NCBI RefSeq assembly: GCF_019097595.1
Contig: NC_080726.1
Location: 14,753,205-14,817,204 of the forward strand
DNA length: 64,000 nucleotides
Source of the DNA: Hemibagrus wyckioides
Taxonomy: Eukaryota; Chordata; Actinopteri; Siluriformes; Bagridae
Reading direction: 5' to 3'
Shown here: piece after piece, positions 12,362 through 24,825 of the stretch
Layout: every line of letters begins with the position of its first letter
Numbering within the stretch: the stretch's first letter is position 1
The notes under the pieces: model-generated
The model's input: the letters and a program-made list of their open reading frames with translations, nothing else
What the model was told of the DNA's origin: nothing
Databases searched by the model: none
Translations under genes and position numbers: made by a program

Positions 12362-14595
12362 CTAGCTGGGGGAGTAACGGTCAATGGTGCGTGCCTCTGC
12401 AGGTAGCTGTTGAGAGGCAGGTGGCAGTGGCAGGACATCCATCTTATCATGGGTGAGGCCTAAGTGCTCTGCAGTCAGTTTGGACAGCGGATAAAGGCTT
12501 TCCATGGCCTTGGCATCTGCCAGTAACTGCTGGGAGGCCTGTGCAAGAAGCTCAGAGGCCTTTTCCTGTTTCAGGCCTAGATGTTCAGCTGCATACTTAC
12601 TTAGGGGAAAGATGCCCTCAGAGAAGTCCATCTTCAGCTTGCCATCGGATATGAATCCTCCACCATTACCACCACTGCTGTGCATCTTCATGTGACTAAT
12701 GAGGTTACGCTGCTGGGCAAATTTGCCACCACAAACCTGGCACTCGTATGGCTTTTCACCAGAGTGAATGCGCATATGCTCAGTGAGCCTGTACTGCCTA
12801 GTGAAACGCATGCCACAGGCATCACAGGCAAAAGGCTTTAAGCCCAGGTGGCTACGCATGTGGCGGGTCATGGTGCCACGTTGGGTGAATTTTTTGCCAC
12901 AGATGCTACAGGGGTAAGGGCGGGTCAGCCAGTGGGTCTTCTCGTGCTGTCTTAGGGTGGCCGGGTCCTTGTAAGTTTTATCACAGGAGGCACAGCGATA
13001 TGGCCGAATCATTTCCCCAATGCCCACTGGATGTAGGTTCTGCCCTAATTTACTGTCTGAGTAGGTGTTGTGGAGGCTGCCAGTGCTGTTCAGGTTTGTC
13101 GGTCCATTGGTGCTGGCGGGTTTGTCAGTGCCGTTGCTGTTTGGGTTTTCTAGCTCTCCCACATGGTTGAGATCCTCTTCTGCATGTGTTTCCACATGGG
13201 CATTGAGCTGTTCAGAGCTAGGGAACCCTTTGCCACATGGGATGCACACATATAAGTTATCTCCAAAGCTCTCTGGCTCATAAGGCATATGATACCTCCC
13301 ACGGGGACCAGGGGGAGATGGCCTGCCTTCACTGCTGCCTGTTTCCTCACTGCCCGTCCCATTCTCATCCTCTCCATCACAGGTTACTGGCCTGTCATAG
13401 CCTCCCTCACTAAGGTTCAACTTCTCCTCACTGTTTTTGTGGTGATTCAAATGTTGGTGGTGTGTGTCTTTATCCTGCTCACCCATGCCCCCACTATCAT
13501 CCTCCTCATCATCCTCATCTTCATCTTCCACACTGTAGGTCATGGGCTCATTCTTTACCCAGCGGTAAATGTTGGAACCATCCCTGCTGCGGTCACCTGG
13601 TTCTTCTGAGGGCTCAGGGCTCGGAGGGCAGGGGTAGGCCTCCTGTCCCTGGGAACTTGAACGCTGAAAACGAGGGAGTTGGGGCAGTTGGTTGAGGAGG
13701 GGAAAAGATCGTGAAGTGAGAGAGCCAGTGTGATGCACAGCCTCCATTTTCCCTGAGCCATCGGTTGGACTAAGAAGAGGGCTTGTGCGGTGACTCAGTT
13801 CCCCCTCTGGCTCCTCGTTGGGGTGACTCAGATGAGGATGGGTAGAATGCTGCTGGGAGCTGGGGCTCTTCTTGGAGAGGTCTAGGCCATATATGGGTGA
13901 GCAGTTTCTGTCTGCAGAAGGCAAACGTAGACCTGGTTGTGGAGGCAGGGTTGCTTGAGAATGAGGGTAATGCTGCTGACCCTGTGTAGGGAGTGGAGCA
14001 TAAAGCTCTCCTACATGGGGGGCCAGGGAATGGGGTGGTAGATCCTCCAATGATGGGCCTCGTGGTGTGCTCATCACCCCACCAGGGAAGCAGGGCTGTA
14101 TTACTGGAGTGGACACTCGCAGCCTACCACCCAGCACTCCACTGGGGCTCATTTTAGTGTAAGGCAGAAACCCAGACGGGGGTCGTAAGTGGTATTTCCC
14201 ATTTCTTTTTAGCTTCTTTTTGCACAGGGCTACCAAGTCCAGCAGCTGCAAATAGCTAGCAGCTGCCAGTACTGCACCTATGTTGGGCTCTGTGGGAGAG
14301 GTGGGGTCACCTTCACTTAAGCGTCCTGTGTATATGTAGTCAAGGATGACTCTGAAAACACCTGGACTCACCATCTCGTGGTCCAGGTTGATGAGGTTGT
14401 CATGGACAACAAGGGATTTAAGGTAGAGGCTGCTGGCAGCCAGAATGTTCTTATGAGCACGAAATAGAGCATTTTGCACCACTATGATGACATCACACAA
14501 GAAGCCTTTGGTGCGTTGCGTGTTCAGTTGCAAGAGGAGGTGCCTAGCATGAGTTGGGACTTCCATGGCATCCAGCATTGTCTTCAGTCCACCAC
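12362..14595 (-). CDS. hic1: hic1 exon 2: HIC1 transcriptional repressor, main coding exon
   Basis: This exon encodes nearly all of HIC1 (hypermethylated in cancer 1), a nuclear sequence-specific repressor. Joined to the short upstream exon at 19630-19681 it gives about 761 residues. Seen in order: a BTB/POZ domain (about residues 36-150, with GFLCDVIIVVQNALFRAHKN), the CtBP-binding motif GLDLSKK (254-260), a sumoylation-type VKNEP (364-368), an acidic stretch, one isolated C2H2 finger (468-488), four clustered C2H2 fingers (552-656) and a tail with two PLSK-AEHLGL repeats ending in RYSPS. Architecture and motifs match vertebrate HIC1; HIC2 is less likely given the tail. The open frame continues upstream to an ATG at 14632, but those 12 codons are intron: the acceptor TTTCAG lies just before 14595 and the next bases complete a split glycine codon. 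A downstream in-frame ATG (MLDAME) would serve transcripts with a non-coding first exon. The stop is at 12362-12364. Confidence 0.97.
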
Positions 14596-14826
14596 CTGAA
14601 ACAGTAAGAAAAGAAGTTAAGACTTTATCCAATAACCTCTATATGAACCCTAGCACACTGTTGGGTTTTTAATATGCTGCTGAAACCCAAAGTACAGCTG
14701 AAGCCCAGCATAGTAAACTGACACGTCTGTTCAGAATGTCATTCTTAAGCCAAATTGTCTTGTTTAATAAGTATTGACTGAAAGGACAACTGAAGGCCTA
14801 CTACTTGAGAAGAGTACCTGAGAGAA

Positions 14827-14827
<1 letters not shown>

Positions 14828-14892
<65 letters not shown>
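14828..14892. repeat. (AT)n microsatellite in hic1 intron
   Basis: About 32 uninterrupted AT units. Confidence 0.95.
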
Positions 14893-14897
<5 letters not shown>

Positions 14898-16100
14898 GTT
14901 GGCAGAGAACAAAGGTATAATGAAAATAAATACACTGCGTTTAGAGCCCAAAAGTGGTCCCTGCGGTTCACCTTCATGCTGTCTTTGCAGAAAACTAATG
15001 TCAAAATATTTCCGATCCACGGTCCATAAAAAAGTCCAAATTAATATTTAAAATTGAGATCCTACTAAACGACAAGGGACACAATGGTAAGCATATAAGT
15101 GCATGTTTCAAACCTACAGCGAAAAGGCAAAAGTATACATATAGGTGGAAAATGGCAGTATAAATGTGTTTTCATGTTACTGTCTTCCTGATAAAGTATT
15201 CCAGAGGTGGTGTGTGAAGTTTTAAACAAAGTCTTACTGAACGTTTTGCAAGTGTGACGAACAGCAGGTATAAACCAGTGGGACAAAAATGTGTCCAATA
15301 AAAGATAGGACAGTCAGCTCCCTTTTAGCTCGGTCAAATAAGGAACTACAGACACACTTACTGTAAATCTTATCAGAATTACAGGGCTGGGGTGCAAACT
15401 AACCTTCATTAGCACTGTATGGAAAATGATCATTATTACCAGGGATGTTTAACAAAAACAATATCTCTGCTCTATATTAGATGTACAAATCCCTATTATA
15501 TAACTTGTGCGCATTCACCAGGATGTGTTGTTTAAACACTGCTACAGCGTACGTGTACTTTATATACAAGATAAAACAGATTTCTGGGGTCCCCTAGGGC
15601 TTGACTTCAGTGATGGGAAACCAGCAGCTAAATAAATAAGGTCAGCCATAGTCATCCTCTCTTTGTTTATATCGTTGCACGTTCGCTTCTTTATAGAGGA
15701 ATAAGGAAGTCTGTATTTATACGCTTCAATTTAATTTTTCCCTTAATGTTCTAGTATATGCTTACTGTTCAGTTATATGATACTGTAAACTTTTTATTAA
15801 TGTGCAGACGAAAACAACTTAAGCAGTATGTCATGGAGCATGCACGACCCCGGGACATTAGTATGGTTTTATATGAAGCAATGAAAACCAATTCTGCTGG
15901 GTTTTTTTGGGTTTGGTTGGTTTTGGTTGGGGTTTTTTTGTTTGTTTTGTTTTTCAATCTAAAAATCAGGGTGATCCATGTAATCGTGTCAAAATGACTT
16001 GAGAGAAATTTTACCAGTAATCAGATGTGCGGATTTTTCCCTCACACTTCCCTACAGACTGAGTTGCACTCCGGACACAGAGGTGCACGAAGCGCTTTAC

Positions 16101-16200
16101 CGCGCGCGCAGCTGACAGAGTGCGCCTTCACAGAAACGCAGTAACAGAACTCCTAAAACTCACACTTATCCGTCTGACTGTAAAATGGTGACTTTGTGAG
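16101..16200 (-). promoter_or_regulatory. candidate alternative hic1 first exon or promoter
   Basis: Minus-strand sequence here is locally rich in CpG (GCGCGCGCG) and ends at a donor-like CG|GTAAAG at 16101. Mammalian HIC1 is transcribed from several alternative first exons, at least one non-coding. A non-coding exon spliced to exon 2 would still allow translation from the MLDAME methionine. The right boundary is arbitrary. This rests on composition and one splice site only. Confidence 0.3.
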
Positions 16201-16853
16201 TGGACTAAAAGCAAACAGTCTGGTACAAAACAAACAGCTTGCAAACATTAAAACAAAACCAATCTTGCAATTTAAGCGGAAATAACAAACAAGATTAAGC
16301 AAGCCTCATCACGCAAAAAAAAAAAAACTAGATAAGAAAATAGCAATCAGAAGTCGTTAGGTCAACAATACACCTGTAGCGCAGAGCGCATGTGCGCCGT
16401 TTGCTCCACGGTTTAAAGCATGGTTACGTTTTGCGCATTTCTGAATAGGAATAATTAATAATAATTGGCCAGAATTCATCTCAAAATCCGCTACAAATAT
16501 ATACGTCTAAGAAAATGCATATAACTTTACACCTTTATGATACTACGCCTTTATTTATGCCAAAAGTGTAATACAGATTCATGTATTGCGATGGTCACGG
16601 ACACTAGTGACCTAACACTGAGATGATATTGTGCTCTCTGTGCATTTGTTCCTAGATCCCTCTTCGTGAGAAAAGAAAAAGCCACAGCCTGGGGATTGTC
16701 TCGGTAATTTTCATTATTTTTCATCATTTGCAGGTGTAAAATTAAGCGAAGGGAGAAAGAGTAATAGCTTTCCCATTTAAGAAATAAAGAACGATAGTGC
16801 TGGGGGGGCCCCAAAACCCAAATATTCATGACATATAAGTATACCTTTTCCCT

Positions 16854-16872
16854 GTGTGTGTGTGTGTGTGTG

Positions 16873-16918
<46 letters not shown>
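16854..16918. repeat. (GT)n(GA)n microsatellite
   Basis: GT run followed by about 21 GA units, the same arrangement as at 1824. Confidence 0.95.
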
Positions 16919-16920
<2 letters not shown>

Positions 16921-17708
16921 GCGATAACGTTGCCTTTTCCCAAATACGACCAATAAAATTAGAATAAAAAGAATAACAGCTTGTCAATTTTTTTGTCGAT
17001 TAAGGTATTGAACATCCCCTCTATTCTGTCAGGCGCTCACAGCGTCGAGTCAAAAAGGGAAGTGGTAGCACAAGTAAATCATGTTTAAAAAGCTTTGTTT
17101 GAACTCCACGCGTAAACACTTATATCCTCCTGCACGTCCCCTGCGCTCCTTACAAACCCCGATTAGACGAATGTGTCTCTTCTACAGCCTAAAATAAACC
17201 ACCAATGTCAAATACCTTACATTACAATACCTTACAGTTACTTTCCACCTCCTAAAATTAGTCCTAATTACCAAAATAGCCTATACGGCCCTAATCTTAA
17301 TCCTAATAATCACTTTCCAGGTCAGCAATGTTTGCTTTACTGAATCCCGTTAAGTAAAACACTTCACCTATAAACAGTAAACAGGTGCAAACACGATGGT
17401 TAGATTTAAGAAAAGACTTAATAAGACTATAAAGATGTATAGAATGCCAGCAGGATGTATAAAAGTAACGCAAGAGCCTTATTCCCAATATATAGTCTGG
17501 GTGTGATGGACTAATTTGCTATATTTGGTATGATCCATGCTCTTGCTTTAGGACGGCCCGTGGGTCCTATTTTGGACGGTTTGGTATTCATTAGGCCCTG
17601 TGTTTTGTCTGTGTTGTCACTTGGCTGGTTTTGGGTTGAGGCAGGGGTCTAAAATTGAGGGAATTAAAGTCTGCCTGTACCTACATCCCTCTGACTTACA
17701 CTCCACTA

Positions 17709-17750
17709 TCTCTCTCTCTCTCTCTCTCTCTCGCTCTCTCTCTCTCTCTT
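17709..17750. repeat. (CT)n microsatellite
   Basis: CT run with one TCGC interruption. Confidence 0.9.
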
Positions 17751-18429
17751 TCCTCCCTCAATCAGCTCTTAACCACAAATCCTCCTATAGAGATTTATTT
17801 TGTCCGCAGTTTAGTGCATATGTTCAACAGGTCATATCCATAATCTTTTGTTAAGATATTGAACACTTAGAAATAACTGTTTAATAGAAGTTTAATAGGT
17901 AGTAGATTTTTTTTAAAATATATAGATTAGCCTCGAAAACCTACAGGCTGTCACAGCCGATCAGATGGCTTGGGAATAGAAATAGAAAAGCATCATATAT
18001 AGAATATATGCTATTAAATGTTTGCACTTTTTTTTAGCTTCAATTAATCATAGCGAAAAGAAGATCCTTATTTAATAAGCGTTTAAATAAACTAACACGT
18101 TTACAAGTACCAAGATATGAAATGTTAACAAATTATTCGTTCAATATAGCTACAAATATAGCTTTAATATACCGGTTATAATTTCATCTAAATAAATATT
18201 TAGGGTGAATGGGATCCAACACACATAAAAACAAATAAAGGTTGTACTTAAATCAGCCCAGATTGTGAATCAGGACTTCTACTTCTGGTGTCTGTTGTTA
18301 ACGAGCATGATGAAGTGATTTAATGAGTAAACTTTCAGTCATTGCTATAACTATATTTTACACACTTGTTTTTTTTGCGCTAATGTCGTTCGCACATTTC
18401 AGCTACGCGGAGGAGAAATTGCAGAACTC

Positions 18430-18447
18430 TCTCTCCTCTCTCTCTCC

Positions 18448-18520
<73 letters not shown>
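18430..18520. repeat. (CT)n(GT)n compound microsatellite
   Basis: Interrupted CT runs followed by about 16 GT units. Confidence 0.95.
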
Positions 18521-18521
<1 letters not shown>

Positions 18522-19629
18522 GCTCTCCCGGACTCCAAGTTCATTCACAAATCTCCTTAACACTGCCACAGCCGCTTTTAACACACACCAGCTCTTCTTT
18601 CACATTTTAAACGTTTTCCTTCGGGCAAAGAAAGGCACTTCAATCTAACAGCCTGACTAGAAAAACACACTCTGTTATCCGCTTTGAAAATATTTCTCTG
18701 CTCTTTCTCCTCAGCTCCTTAAGACAGCCTGTCATTTTGCGCCACTGTGAACAAGTTACGTTTGGGCTCCATTTTTGTCACCTACTTTTTAAAGCATAAC
18801 TATTTAAATCCATCGTGTTTCTTATGCAGGGATATAAACGCTAAAAGACAACTAATCAACTATTTGATGAATATGCTCTTTGAATTACAAGTCCATTTTT
18901 TAAACATTTCATGATGCCCCTAACTTCAGTCCACAACAGGCGCTAAGTCAAAGTGACACGAGTTTCAGGGATATTCTTATCCATCATCTTATTCATCGTC
19001 TTACTCAGGCTCATCATGTTCTTATTTCACACACTGACAGCAGTCATAAAATAACTCAAAATAATTCTTCACGTGCTTTGGTTTTGGTGAAAACAAACAG
19101 CTGTCACATCAGCACCCATGTCTGAAGCTCATAATATCATTACATATAAAACATCATGCACTCTTATTCCAACTCATCTTGTCAGTTGTGCTAAAATGGA
19201 CCAAATTATATATATATAATTTATATATATTTTGTGTTTGTTCAAGAACTTATTTGAGTTTAGTAACACATTTGAATTCCCGAAAGCTTGTAACACAGTA
19301 AATGAGTGCATGAGATCAATAAGCAATAATTTTGTTACGCCTGGAAAAGCCACTACAAGTAAACTTTAAAAAGCTTTAAGTTTAATTCATGCCACTAATG
19401 CAAATACACAGTGATTAATTTTATGTCCTAGCATACAAAAAAACGAAAAACAAGAATTAATGTAAGAGTTATGCGTCAGTGTATCGAAGTAGCGCGTTTA
19501 AAAAAATTATAATAAATAATAAGCATAGAAAGCCTCCGTAAAATACATTTATAAGCGGTTAATAATGAGACGAATACATATGGAGAAAATATATATTTAT
19601 ATAATATATATATAAACATAAGGAGTTAC

Positions 19630-19681
19630 CTGGATACCCGAGATCTTCTGCCATCCGCTCTGAGTCTCCGGTAATGATCAT
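19630..19681 (-). CDS. hic1: hic1 exon 1: short N-terminal coding exon
   Basis: On the minus strand an ATG at 19681 opens 17 codons (MIITGDSERMAEDLGYP) plus one base, followed by a strong donor (G|GTAACT). The single base combines with GT at the exon 2 acceptor (14595) to give glycine, so the phase closes exactly and the product runs on into GGLKTMLDAME. Human HIC1 also has a short variable N-terminal peptide before its TMLD segment, encoded by an alternative first exon, so the layout is expected although the peptide itself is not conserved. A second in-frame ATG lies ten codons in (MAEDLG), leaving the exact start open. The exon is too short for usual ORF calling. The transcription start is not resolved; the flank at 19682-19760 is the likely 5' UTR or promoter. 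Confidence 0.8.
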
Positions 19682-19815
19682 CTCAGCGCTCTAATGCACG
19701 CATTTCTGACGTCTCAACTCTGAACTGCCAGCCTCCAAAAACCATGCCAGTTTTCCGCACACGACTGCCAACTCTTTTTTTTAAGATTATTAATTGCTAT
19801 GAATGTTGTTCGCCC

Positions 19816-19816
19816 T

Positions 19817-19857
<41 letters not shown>

Positions 19858-19862
19858 TTCTC
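19816..19862. repeat. (CT)n microsatellite upstream of hic1
   Basis: CT tract about 135 bases upstream of the first hic1 ATG. On the hic1 strand it is a GA tract, so it may sit in the promoter or 5' UTR. Confidence 0.9.
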
Positions 19863-19982
19863 TGTTTTCAAGACTGCTTGCTCACTCTCCACCTCTTTCC
19901 CTCCCCCTATAAAATGTGCCCTCGCTACAGCATGGCTTTTTTTTTTTTTATTAATTTTTTTTATTATAGTAATTTCCCTTAT

Positions 19983-20013
<31 letters not shown>

Positions 20014-20020
20014 GTGCGCG
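19983..20020. repeat. (GT)n microsatellite
   Basis: GT run with one GTTT interruption, ending in GCGCGT. Confidence 0.9.
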
Positions 20021-21260
20021 TGTATTTAAAAAAGCGAATGGAGCTGATGATGCAGTGTGCTGTAGCTCTCTGTGTGTGTGATGTCAGTCTACAATAAAAC
20101 TCAAAAGGTAAAAGCAAGGGCAGGAACTAACTGTGACCCCAACTTGAACCTGACAACACTCCGTTAGCTCGCCTTAAAGAGACAGGCGTTTTTACTGTAT
20201 ATCACACACCCGTTCAGTTCTCTAGAGAAAGTTAGGTGAAAACCCCATAAAACAACCAACCATCTTCTTCATCATGTACACTCGGGCTAGTGATGCCTTG
20301 CCTTTGTCTGTATTTTAATAGCGAGGTTTAGGCTGTCTGATGTCAGTTTTAGGTCAATTCTCACTTGAACAAGTCAGAATTAACAGATATGTGGGGTGCA
20401 GTCGGATTACAAGGCAAATATCTTCCAATATGGGAAACACGTGTGTAATGGGAAATCAGATTTACCTAAAATAAGCCTGCAATTATTTTTTTTATTTATT
20501 TATTTATTTTTTTAATCATAGCCGATATGTAATCAATTACAAATAGACACCCTGGATGCATTTGGATTGTTTTCAAAAGTAATTCTGCCTTTTTGTTTAA
20601 GTGAACTGAAGTAAAGCAATTTAAGCAGTCGTTTGGTTATGGTTATATCGCTGTAAGTCATCCTAGTCATGAGGTTTCTAATCTGATGAATGGATATCGT
20701 GTACATTGTTCAAATGGACCTGGTGATGGATCTCTTTATGAGTGCATAAATTCAAAGTCAACATATACAGGATAGAAACTAGGCTATGAAACATGCAAAC
20801 AACTTTATTTTGCCAAATTATTTGTTATATATCTACTTGCCTAACCGATTTAATTATTTATATTAAATGTAGTGTGAAAAGAGCCGATTAATCACACACA
20901 TGAGTTAAATTCAGTGAAGAATAAGCCTTGTGTGTGCAGAAAACTTTTAGCAAACTTTCCTCGGACAAGAAGAAAAAAAAAGGTTTGTTTTTGTTTTTCC
21001 GTAGTATGCTACTACCTTTGGCCTGCACCAGTGTCAGCAAAGGTGTGAACCTCATACTTCTGAATTTAGCCTCTACAACTTCACACAGGAAATTGTCTTT
21101 ACAATAAGTTACTTCGTGTGGCCTTCTTTTTTAGATATTGTAGTGGGACGCAGCTGAATTATATGGAGCAGAATCTTAGATTTTTGGTGCAATTTTGTAG
21201 TTTCTAAATTTTTTTTTTTTTAATATGTTATTGTATGTTTCAAATGCTGGAAACGCATAA

Positions 21261-21267
21261 TAATAAC

Positions 21268-21320
<53 letters not shown>
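21261..21320. repeat. (AAT)n trinucleotide tract
   Basis: About 19 units, ending roughly 40 bases before the CpG-richer island. Confidence 0.95.
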
Positions 21321-21321
<1 letters not shown>

Positions 21322-21339
21322 GTCGCAGTAATGTCTCAT

Positions 21340-21900
21340 CAGTGTTCAGACGCAGCGTGTCCTATGTCTCCATGGTAACGGCGCACCGGTCTCGCGCTCA
21401 CTCAGCTCACCTAAACATGGCTGCCGCAGGTAAGGTACACTTGGGCTCCGTTCCAAACCGCTCACTGAACCGTATTTCCAATAAAAGCAAACTATTTTGA
21501 CATACTATTAAACATACGGATTAGCACACAGCCACAGTCACACCCCAGATCACACTCTCTCTCTCCGTCCTTTTTTTTTTTTTTGGTAACCCACCTCGGA
21601 GTCATGTCTGATGGACCGACCGCTCGGCTGAGTTTTCTCTCTGCAGGATTTCGTCATCCACAGATATCCAAAAAGTCATCTCCTGATCGCTACCTTGAGT
21701 TATGGTGGAGTCTAGTTCTTCTTCGCTGATTCTTCTTCTTCCCCCTCTCTGTGTGTCTCGCTCTCTTTTGACTCCGCACGTGCCGCGGTTTGTATCGGAC
21801 GTTCCGGTTGGAGCTGCTCTCGGTGCTGAGTGGAGCGACCTGCTGACCGCGCGCGCAGCGACACCTACCGGTTAACGCATGCGCTTTGAGCACGGGCTGT
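21340..21900. promoter_or_regulatory. CpG-richer promoter-like island
   Basis: CpG dinucleotides are much denser than in the AT-rich surroundings (for example GGCGCACCGGTCTCGCGC near 21380 and CCGCGCGCGCAGCG near 21847). An X-box-like GTCTCCATGGTAAC occupies 21366-21379. An ATG in good context (AACATGG) follows at 21417, and four codons later a strong donor, GCAG|GTAAGG, at 21429/21430. This looks like a promoter and first exon on the plus strand. No downstream exons could be confirmed, and hic1 itself starts further left, so the gene served is unknown. It could also be bidirectional or feed a non-coding RNA. Confidence 0.45.
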
Positions 21901-22423
21901 ACCGGAGATCTCCAACGACCAGTATACCCGAACTCTGTACTTTAACAACGATCGCAAAAATGTAGATATGTAATATGTCCGATCCTTTAATCCGCTCCAC
22001 ATGTGATATAGATGCACTTTGTAGGGGTAAAGATACTTTTTCTATTCCATCTGCTGCTCTGTACCTACAGTTTGTCAGACCCTCCTTTACACCGTCTATC
22101 AATGCAATGGTCATTTTTAGAATAGGGACAGATTATTTACAGTATCTTTTCCATCTCACTGTCTTATGTAATTAGATATATAAATGAAAAAATTAATAAA
22201 ATGAGCTGTGGGCGTATTTTTAAACCAGGCGTAATATAAATATTTAGGGGTATAAAACCCCTGAATACTAGTAAAGCCACCTTGTATATTTTAAAGTGAA
22301 TACGTTCACAGCAACTTCATTATATGAACGTTATAAATGTATTAGAAATGTATTATAAACGTAGAGGTTTACTACGTCTACGCTTATTCTTTATGACACA
22401 AAACCTAGGACAACTTTTTCTTT

Positions 22424-22461
<38 letters not shown>
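22424..22461. repeat. (GTT)n trinucleotide tract
   Basis: About 12 GTT units. Confidence 0.95.
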
Positions 22462-22574
22462 CATTTTTATCTTTTTTTTAATCAGTTCCAGAGTATTAAG
22501 AGTTACAGTTTTAGTTTGCTGGCTACAGATTTGTTTTAAGAGATGTTAAAGTTGCAGTTTATAAAAGGTACCCC

Positions 22575-22652
<78 letters not shown>
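22575..22652. repeat. (ATT)n trinucleotide tract
   Basis: About 26 uninterrupted ATT units. Confidence 0.95.
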
Positions 22653-24217
22653 CACATATTATATTTATTTATTTATTGAAGATAATCTAATATGTGTACT
22701 ATCATGTTTATTTATTTATTTTAGGCTTGAGAGCTTTCTATTGCTGATATTTCCACAGGTGTGTATAGATCATTCATCTATACTATACTATATCTTTCTC
22801 ATTTAAATCACAATCAGATTCAGGGTCTTCTTCCTCTGAGGAAACACTAAAATGTTTTATGGAGGAACCTACAAGTGTTTCCCTTTCAGAAAGGGTTCCA
22901 GGTAGAACCTAACTATCCAGTGAACTCTTAATGATCCATTAAAAAACTTTTTTTTTCTAGTACTTGAGACTGCTTGAACTTATTGAGGTTTGGATTAAGT
23001 CCAATTCAAGGGATTAGGTAATTAGGTTTATAAGAACTGTAACAACCTCAGTAGTGGCTGATCGTGACCCTTACCACAGGAACGTCCTTTTCAAAAATTG
23101 CAGACTTCTGGCAATACTTCACCTACGTCTCAGACCCCAGGCCCCATTTTGAGAACTCTGATAACATGATGTTGTCATTAAAGAAGTTATTATGTAATGC
23201 TTAATTATTTAATGATTTGTAATAAGCTTACCCAAACACTAAAAACACCAAGAGAATGGTACAAAATGTCCATTTTTTTCATGGATGAATCTAATTTCTG
23301 TGACATTAACATTTTAAATGGATTAAACTTGTAATGTAAATCAGCTGTTTGGATAGTAACTGTGCAAAACTGAGTGCTCTTACTCCCAGAATAATCAGCA
23401 TGGCCAGTGTCATGTCACTGATCAATTCTAGTATTGTTATTAGTTATACAAATGAGTTTGGACACTTCAGACTGGTTGCACAAAACAGTTGTCATATATT
23501 TGTATTCAGTTTTAAAGCAGACCAGTTGGAGCAGCGCATTCAGGGTTAGTAGTGATGACTGAGAGAGAGACACTCACCTGACAGTAGTCTGTTTGTCACT
23601 GCCTGCTTCTGTCCTCTGAATCACTTGAGCAGATGACTGATGTCTGTTCCAGGGCTTTTCCCTTCAAATTACCCAAGATCAAGGTGCTGTTCTTTCACTA
23701 GAGTGGTCAAAGTCACAGGAGTCCAGCTCAAAAGAAGAGGAGGTATTGTCTCTCACTTCCAGTTTCCCTTGATGAACTGTTGATAACCTCAGTGACACAG
23801 ATAGGCAAAGCTAGACAAAGGACAGATGTGAGCCCCCCAGCACCTGGCTGGTTTTCAGTTCACTTTTAACGCCAAAGTGTGGAATATAATTCATAAGCCA
23901 TAAGTATCAGTGGCAGAAGCAGTGGTTAAACATAGCACACAATAGGTTTGGAGAAAGCTGTAAGGTGCTGTTTGATGTTTCACTGCTTGACCTTCTCAAC
24001 TTAGATTACTAAAACAAACGCAAATGCCTAAATAAATCACGGAGATGTTACCATGCAGCAATTAATCAAATCAATAAAAGCATGTTTTATTTTTTATGTT
24101 TCAGGTGGTGATAGATAATATTAAAAATATAATTAGAAGAAAGGGGAAAGAACTTATTTTGTCTGCAGTCTTTATTGATTAACCGTAATGATGGAAGAAA
24201 CTCAAATGAAAAGCTCC

Positions 24218-24345
24218 ACTCATTCATCTTTAGTAACTGTTTTATTCTGATCAGGGTCAAGGTTAAATCCAGACACTATCCTTGGATCGCTGGGCACAAG
24301 GTGAGAATACATCAAGGATGGGATACAAGTTCAGTACAGGTCATA
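24218..24345. repeat. dispersed repeat, copy A
   Basis: The stretch from CATCTTTAGTAACTGTTTTATT to AGGATGGGATACA resembles a common teleost dispersed repeat with the pattern 'taaccgctttatcctggtcagggtc ... aggcgggaatacaccctggatggg'. It is diverged. A copy in the opposite orientation lies at 24826-25072. Confidence 0.55.
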
Positions 24346-24825
24346 GAACAAGAATACATAGTAACATAATAGAGCAGCAAAATGTACACAAATGCTCAGA
24401 TACACTGTTCTTTATCATGTCCTCTTTATCGAGGCCTCTGCCAGACTTTAAATCCAACTTGTCAAAACACTATTTAAAGAAATCTCGGTTAAGCCCAGTG
24501 TTGAACGATGAACTCTAATTGAACTGTCAGCACTATACACCTCCAGATCGATGCTGTAAGCAGTGATTTAATTTGAATTAACACAGAATACACAGAGCAA
24601 CGTCCTTTGGACAAGGTGTTGGAAAAGCCCAGGTAGACAAAAGTATTCACGCATTACAAAAAAAGAATTGAGAAAAAGATGCAACTTGAAAGGAAACTTC
24701 CAAAACACAGAAATTCCTTGTGGTATAAAAATAGCTGAAAAGTTTTTGTAAAGGGGATTTTTTTTTTCTCAATTCCTTGTTTTCTTGCTTTAGTTAAATC
24801 TTCATCACTGTTAAAGTTGACTCCA

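Larger units (their letters stand above)
14596..19629 (-). other. hic1: hic1 intron 1
   Basis: Five kilobases between the two coding exons, with donor GTAACT and acceptor TTTCAG on the minus strand. It holds a long (AT)n tract, (GT)n(GA)n and (CT)n(GT)n microsatellites and a CpG-richer patch around 16040-16200 with a donor-like site, which could be an alternative first exon. No coding exon could be supported inside it. Confidence 0.8.

Noticed and set aside
14596..14632. hic1 start at the ATG at 14632
   Set aside because: These codons lie upstream of a good acceptor and do not resemble HIC1; the spliced exon at 19630-19681 fits better in phase.
18399..18584. Open frames of HTHTHT, RERERE or CVCVCV residues here and at similar sites
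   Set aside because: They are translations of dinucleotide microsatellites, not genes.
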